From: Desulfuromonadales bacterium
GTDB lineage: Bacteria > Desulfobacterota > Desulfuromonadia > Desulfuromonadales > BM103
Direction of reading: 5' to 3'
Length of the DNA stretch: 8,364 nt
NCBI GenBank assembly: GCA_030614505.1
Contig: JAUWTX010000070.1
Location: 1 to 8,364, forward strand
The translations under genes were made by a program, and so were the position numbers. Each line of letters begins with the position of its first letter. The first letter of the stretch is position 1. Below the pieces are notes generated by a model, which was not told the DNA's origin, ran no database searches, and saw nothing but the letters and a program-made list of their open reading frames with translations. Below, piece by piece: positions 6,686 through 8,364 of this stretch.

Positions 6686-6719
6686 TACGCAACAAAACCA
6701 CCGAGAGAGGCAAAAAGCC

Positions 6720-7997
6720 ATGAGTTTTTTAAAGAAAATGTTCACCAAGAAAGACCCTGTCGAAGAAATGCGCCAACTCTACACCCAGCAGGAGTGGGCA
6801 GGACTATTGAGTGTGGCAAAAAGGGTTGATCGAACCAATCTGGATGAAGGCCTCCAGTCAGAAGTCACCAAATGGGAAAATGAAGCCGGCGACGCCTTGG
6901 CGACTGTCAACCTCGAAGAGGGTGCCTGGGCACATAAATCTGGCAACCTGCTTCGAGCCCGTGAAGATTACCAGCTAGCCATCGAGCAAGCCCGCTCCGC
7001 TGATTTGTGTGAGCGCGCGGCACAAGCACTTGCATCTCTGGATCGCGGCGAACTGCCACAGGAGATCACGGTGGACGATGACGGTCCGGCAGTTCACGCT
7101 GGGTGCAACAACAGCTGCACAACTGCGACGGGTCCAGTTATCGCTTCTGAGGAAATGAATCTCGATGAAGAGACTCGAATGGAACTGCTCCTGGCCACCA
7201 TGCCACCTGAAATGGCGGAGCGCTACATGACTGCGGGTGTGGAGTTCCGGCAAGCCTGGCTGGCATCTCAGGATGGAAAAGAGGAGCAGGCTATGGAGCT
7301 TCTCTCGAAAGTTCCTGAAGCAGAACGCAACGCCCTTTTCCTCTTTGAACGTGGTTCACTATCGGCCCGTAGCGGTCAGCACAAAAAAGCCCAACACGAT
7401 CTACAGGCCGCGCTGACAATCGAACCGGACCTGTTCCCGGCCTTCGACACCCTGAACGAAGTTCTGCTCGCCGGCAAACATATCAATGAGCTGGAAAACT
7501 TGCTCAAGCAGAGCATTGCTGCAGAACGTTTCGTCGGCTACTGCTGGGGCCAATTGGCGAAACAGCACGCCCAACGCAGAGAAATGGAACCGGCCCTGAC
7601 TGCCGGACTGAAGGCCCTGGATGAAGGGATCGAGGACCCGAGTCTGATCGTCCTCTGCTCCCAACTTCTGGAGCAGAAGGAACGTTTCGATGAAACGGAA
7701 GCAATGCTGATGCGCATGCCAACCGGAGGATGTGGCGGCGGGGCTCATCCGCTGCTGGCAGAATTCTGGTTGCGTCGCGAGCAGAATCTCAACCAGGCGT
7801 TGGAATCATTCAAGGGTGCCATGCGCCAGGAACGTGACAATCCCCGCTGGCTGCTACGTATCTCCCAAGTCTACCTGGCCAAGGGTTGGCGCAAAGAAGC
7901 AGCTGAGCAGGTCGAGCTGCTGATGGGACAAGGCGATCTGCCGGAGCAGATCCGCGCCGAGGTCAAATCCGTGGCGGAGCAATTGCAGAAAAGCTGA
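6720..7997 (+). CDS. Tetratricopeptide-repeat protein with cysteine motifs
   Basis: From the ATG at 6720 the product has 425 residues. This start is preferred to the TTG at 6657, because a purine-rich GAGAGAGG lies 9 nt upstream and the protein then begins MSFLKKMFTKKDPVEEM, a plausible basic N-terminus. There is no signal peptide or membrane segment, so it should be cytoplasmic. Helical repeats of TPR type are visible: an early pair at about residues 62-100 (ALATVNLEEGAWAHKSGN and following), a clear pair at about 200-260 (FERGSLSARSGQHKKAQHDLQAAL), and a C-terminal set at about 342-410 (LNQALESFKGAM, ISQVYLAKGWRKEAAEQV). Such proteins are protein-protein scaffolds; the partner is unknown. 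A spacer between repeat blocks carries C129-x3-C133, and a GGCGGG turn holds Cys338. These could bind metal or be incidental. It is divergent from ettA. Confidence 0.85.
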   Translation: MSFLKKMFTKKDPVEEMRQLYTQQEWAGLLSVAKRVDRTNLDEGLQSEVTKWENEAGDALATVNLEEGAWAHKSGNLLRAREDYQLAIEQARSADLCERAAQALASLDRGELPQEITVDDDGPAVHAGCNNSCTTATGPVIASEEMNLDEETRMELLLATMPPEMAERYMTAGVEFRQAWLASQDGKEEQAMELLSKVPEAERNALFLFERGSLSARSGQHKKAQHDLQAALTIEPDLFPAFDTLNEVLLAGKHINELENLLKQSIAAERFVGYCWGQLAKQHAQRREMEPALTAGLKALDEGIEDPSLIVLCSQLLEQKERFDETEAMLMRMPTGGCGGGAHPLLAEFWLRREQNLNQALESFKGAMRQERDNPRWLLRISQVYLAKGWRKEAAEQVELLMGQGDLPEQIRAEVKSVAEQLQKS

Positions 7998-8098
7998 AAA
8001 GACACGGCTCAAGTCATGGAACTTCAAGTTCTGCGGGTTAAGATCGACGTCTGTGGGTTGACCAAGTCAAATAAATTCCCCAGAATAAACTTCCCCTC

Positions 8099-8126
8099 TT
8101 GACAAACATAACTAAATCGGTAAACT
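8099..8126 (+). promoter_or_regulatory. Predicted sigma70 promoter of a candidate small RNA
   Basis: A perfect TTGACA (8099-8104) is followed after 16 nt by TAAACT (8121-8126, four of six matches, including the key T, A and final T). It lies about 100 nt after the TPR stop codon and points toward the terminator at 8188-8223. Transcription would start near 8133. No coding start with a ribosome binding site follows before the terminator. Confidence 0.5.
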
Positions 8127-8157
8127 ATCTTCAACGTAACAAGTTTTCTCCATAGTT

Positions 8158-8207
8158 TTACCTCCTGAAAAAAGCTGGAAACCCTTTGCCCCGCAGTTAC
8201 CTCCTGA
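8158..8207 (+). repeat. Two direct copies of TTACCTCCTGA
   Basis: The exact 11-nt word is present at 8158-8168 and 8197-8207, 39 nt apart start to start. Sequence around the copies is not otherwise duplicated, which argues against a simple recent tandem duplication and for a selected motif. The second copy overlaps the loop of the terminator hairpin. Confidence 0.85.
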
Positions 8208-8223
8208 CTGCGGGGCTTTTTTT
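8188..8223 (+). terminator. Strong rho-independent terminator
   Basis: GCCCCGCAGT (8188-8197) pairs perfectly with ACTGCGGGGC (8207-8216), a 10-bp GC-rich stem with a 9-nt loop (TACCTCCTG), followed directly by seven T residues (8217-8223). It would end transcripts coming from the TPR gene and from the candidate small-RNA promoter. A run of A (8225-8230) follows, but with only a short A stretch ahead of the stem it is better in the plus direction. Confidence 0.92.
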
Positions 8224-8285
8224 CAAAAAAACATGACCAAAATGGTTGACAATCACAAGATCCTATGGTTTCCTTTACTTAACGA

Positions 8286-8309
8286 AACAAACAGAACGGT
8301 CTGTTTGTT
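8286..8309. promoter_or_regulatory. TetR-type palindromic operator
   Basis: AACAAACAGA (8286-8295) and TCTGTTTGTT (8300-8309) are perfect inverted copies around the centre ACGG. Over 24 bp, 11 of 12 symmetric pairs match. The inner part (ACAGAACGGTCTGT) resembles operators of TetR-family repressors with an AGACCG/CGGTCT core. It sits 29 nt before the start codon of the downstream gene, where a bound repressor would block transcription. A TTGACA lies upstream at 8246-8251, but I see no well-spaced -10. No regulator gene is visible in the window; it may be the next gene itself or one further on. Confidence 0.65.
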
Positions 8310-8338
8310 AAAACTTTCGATGATATAAGGAGGATGAC

Positions 8339-8364
8339 ATGAAAAATGTAGCATTGATTCTGGC
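8339..8364 (+). CDS. Start of an unidentified gene, cut by the window edge
   Basis: An ATG at 8339 is preceded by a near-perfect Shine-Dalgarno sequence, AAGGAGG (8327-8333), 5 nt away. Only eight full codons remain (MKNVALIL), continuing open to the edge. A lysine followed by hydrophobic residues could be the start of a signal peptide or the first beta strand of a cytoplasmic protein; nothing more can be said. The TetR-type palindrome just upstream suggests inducible expression. Confidence 0.7.

Larger units (their letters stand above)
8133..8223 (+). ncRNA. Candidate small RNA with two anti-Shine-Dalgarno CCUCCU motifs
   Basis: A transcript of about 91 nt is predicted between the promoter-like elements at 8099-8126 and the terminator ending at 8223. 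It contains no plausible ORF. The 11-nt word TTACCTCCTGA occurs twice, at 8158-8168 and 8197-8207. The first copy lies mostly in a loop that an AU-rich stem (TTTTC 8144-8148 with GAAAA 8167-8171) could close. The second copy fills the terminator loop and slightly enters the stem. CCUCCU is complementary to ribosome binding sites of the AGGAGG type, and C-rich loops of this kind are used by several known sRNA families to block translation starts. It could instead be the 3' UTR of the TPR mRNA or an attenuated leader of the gene at 8339. The start site and function are inferred. Confidence 0.45.

Noticed and set aside
6657..6719. TTG start adding 21 residues to the TPR protein
   Set aside because: The TTG lies in the predicted -35 element, the added residues look random, and the ATG at 6720 has a ribosome binding site.
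8019..8031. Palindrome GAACTT-C-AAGTTC after the TPR stop
   Set aside because: The 1-nt centre cannot form a hairpin, there is no T-tract, and no promoter lies near enough to call it an operator.
1..8364. CRISPR arrays, tRNA or rRNA genes, insertion sequences, toxin-antitoxin or defence modules
   Set aside because: No spaced repeats, transposase motifs, tRNA folds or paired small toxin-like genes were seen on either strand.

Overview
The window looks like chromosomal DNA of a Gram-negative, probably anaerobic or facultative proteobacterium. A Desulfuromonas/Geobacter-type (Desulfuromonadia) origin is my best guess. It rests on gene content and protein style (EttA, a QueG-like Fe-S protein, a DUF547 protein, a TPR protein and a GAPDH/ArsJ pair), not on any search. 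The window holds eight supportable genes plus one doubtful small ORF, and the genes at both edges are cut.

Left part, plus strand (1-2575). A glyceraldehyde-3-phosphate dehydrogenase missing its N-terminus is followed after 3 nt by arsJ. This pair is the known arsenate-detoxification route: GAPDH makes 1-arseno-3-phosphoglycerate and ArsJ exports it. After arsJ comes an AT-richer stretch with a doubtful 41-codon ORF and an 82-residue two-helix membrane protein that I do not recognise.

Middle, minus strand (2731-6533). Four genes are packed head to tail: ettA, a DUF1330 protein, a QueG-like double [4Fe-4S] protein and an exported DUF547 protein. Gaps are 76, 25 and 45 nt. A good sigma70-type promoter (TTGCCA, 17 nt, TATAAG) lies just upstream of ettA, so the four may form one transcription unit. 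A 20-bp tandem duplication sits at the ettA stop codon.

Right part, plus strand (6720-8364). A cytoplasmic TPR protein is transcribed divergently from ettA. Its stop is followed by 341 nt without a protein gene but with much structure. There is a promoter-like TTGACA/TAAACT pair, and about 90 nt later a strong rho-independent terminator. The putative transcript between them carries TTACCTCCTGA twice, an anti-Shine-Dalgarno-like sequence, the second time in the terminator loop. This is the best candidate for something undescribed: a small RNA of about 91 nt. Next comes a TetR-type palindromic operator, then a strong ribosome binding site and the first nine codons (the last incomplete) of a gene that leaves the window.
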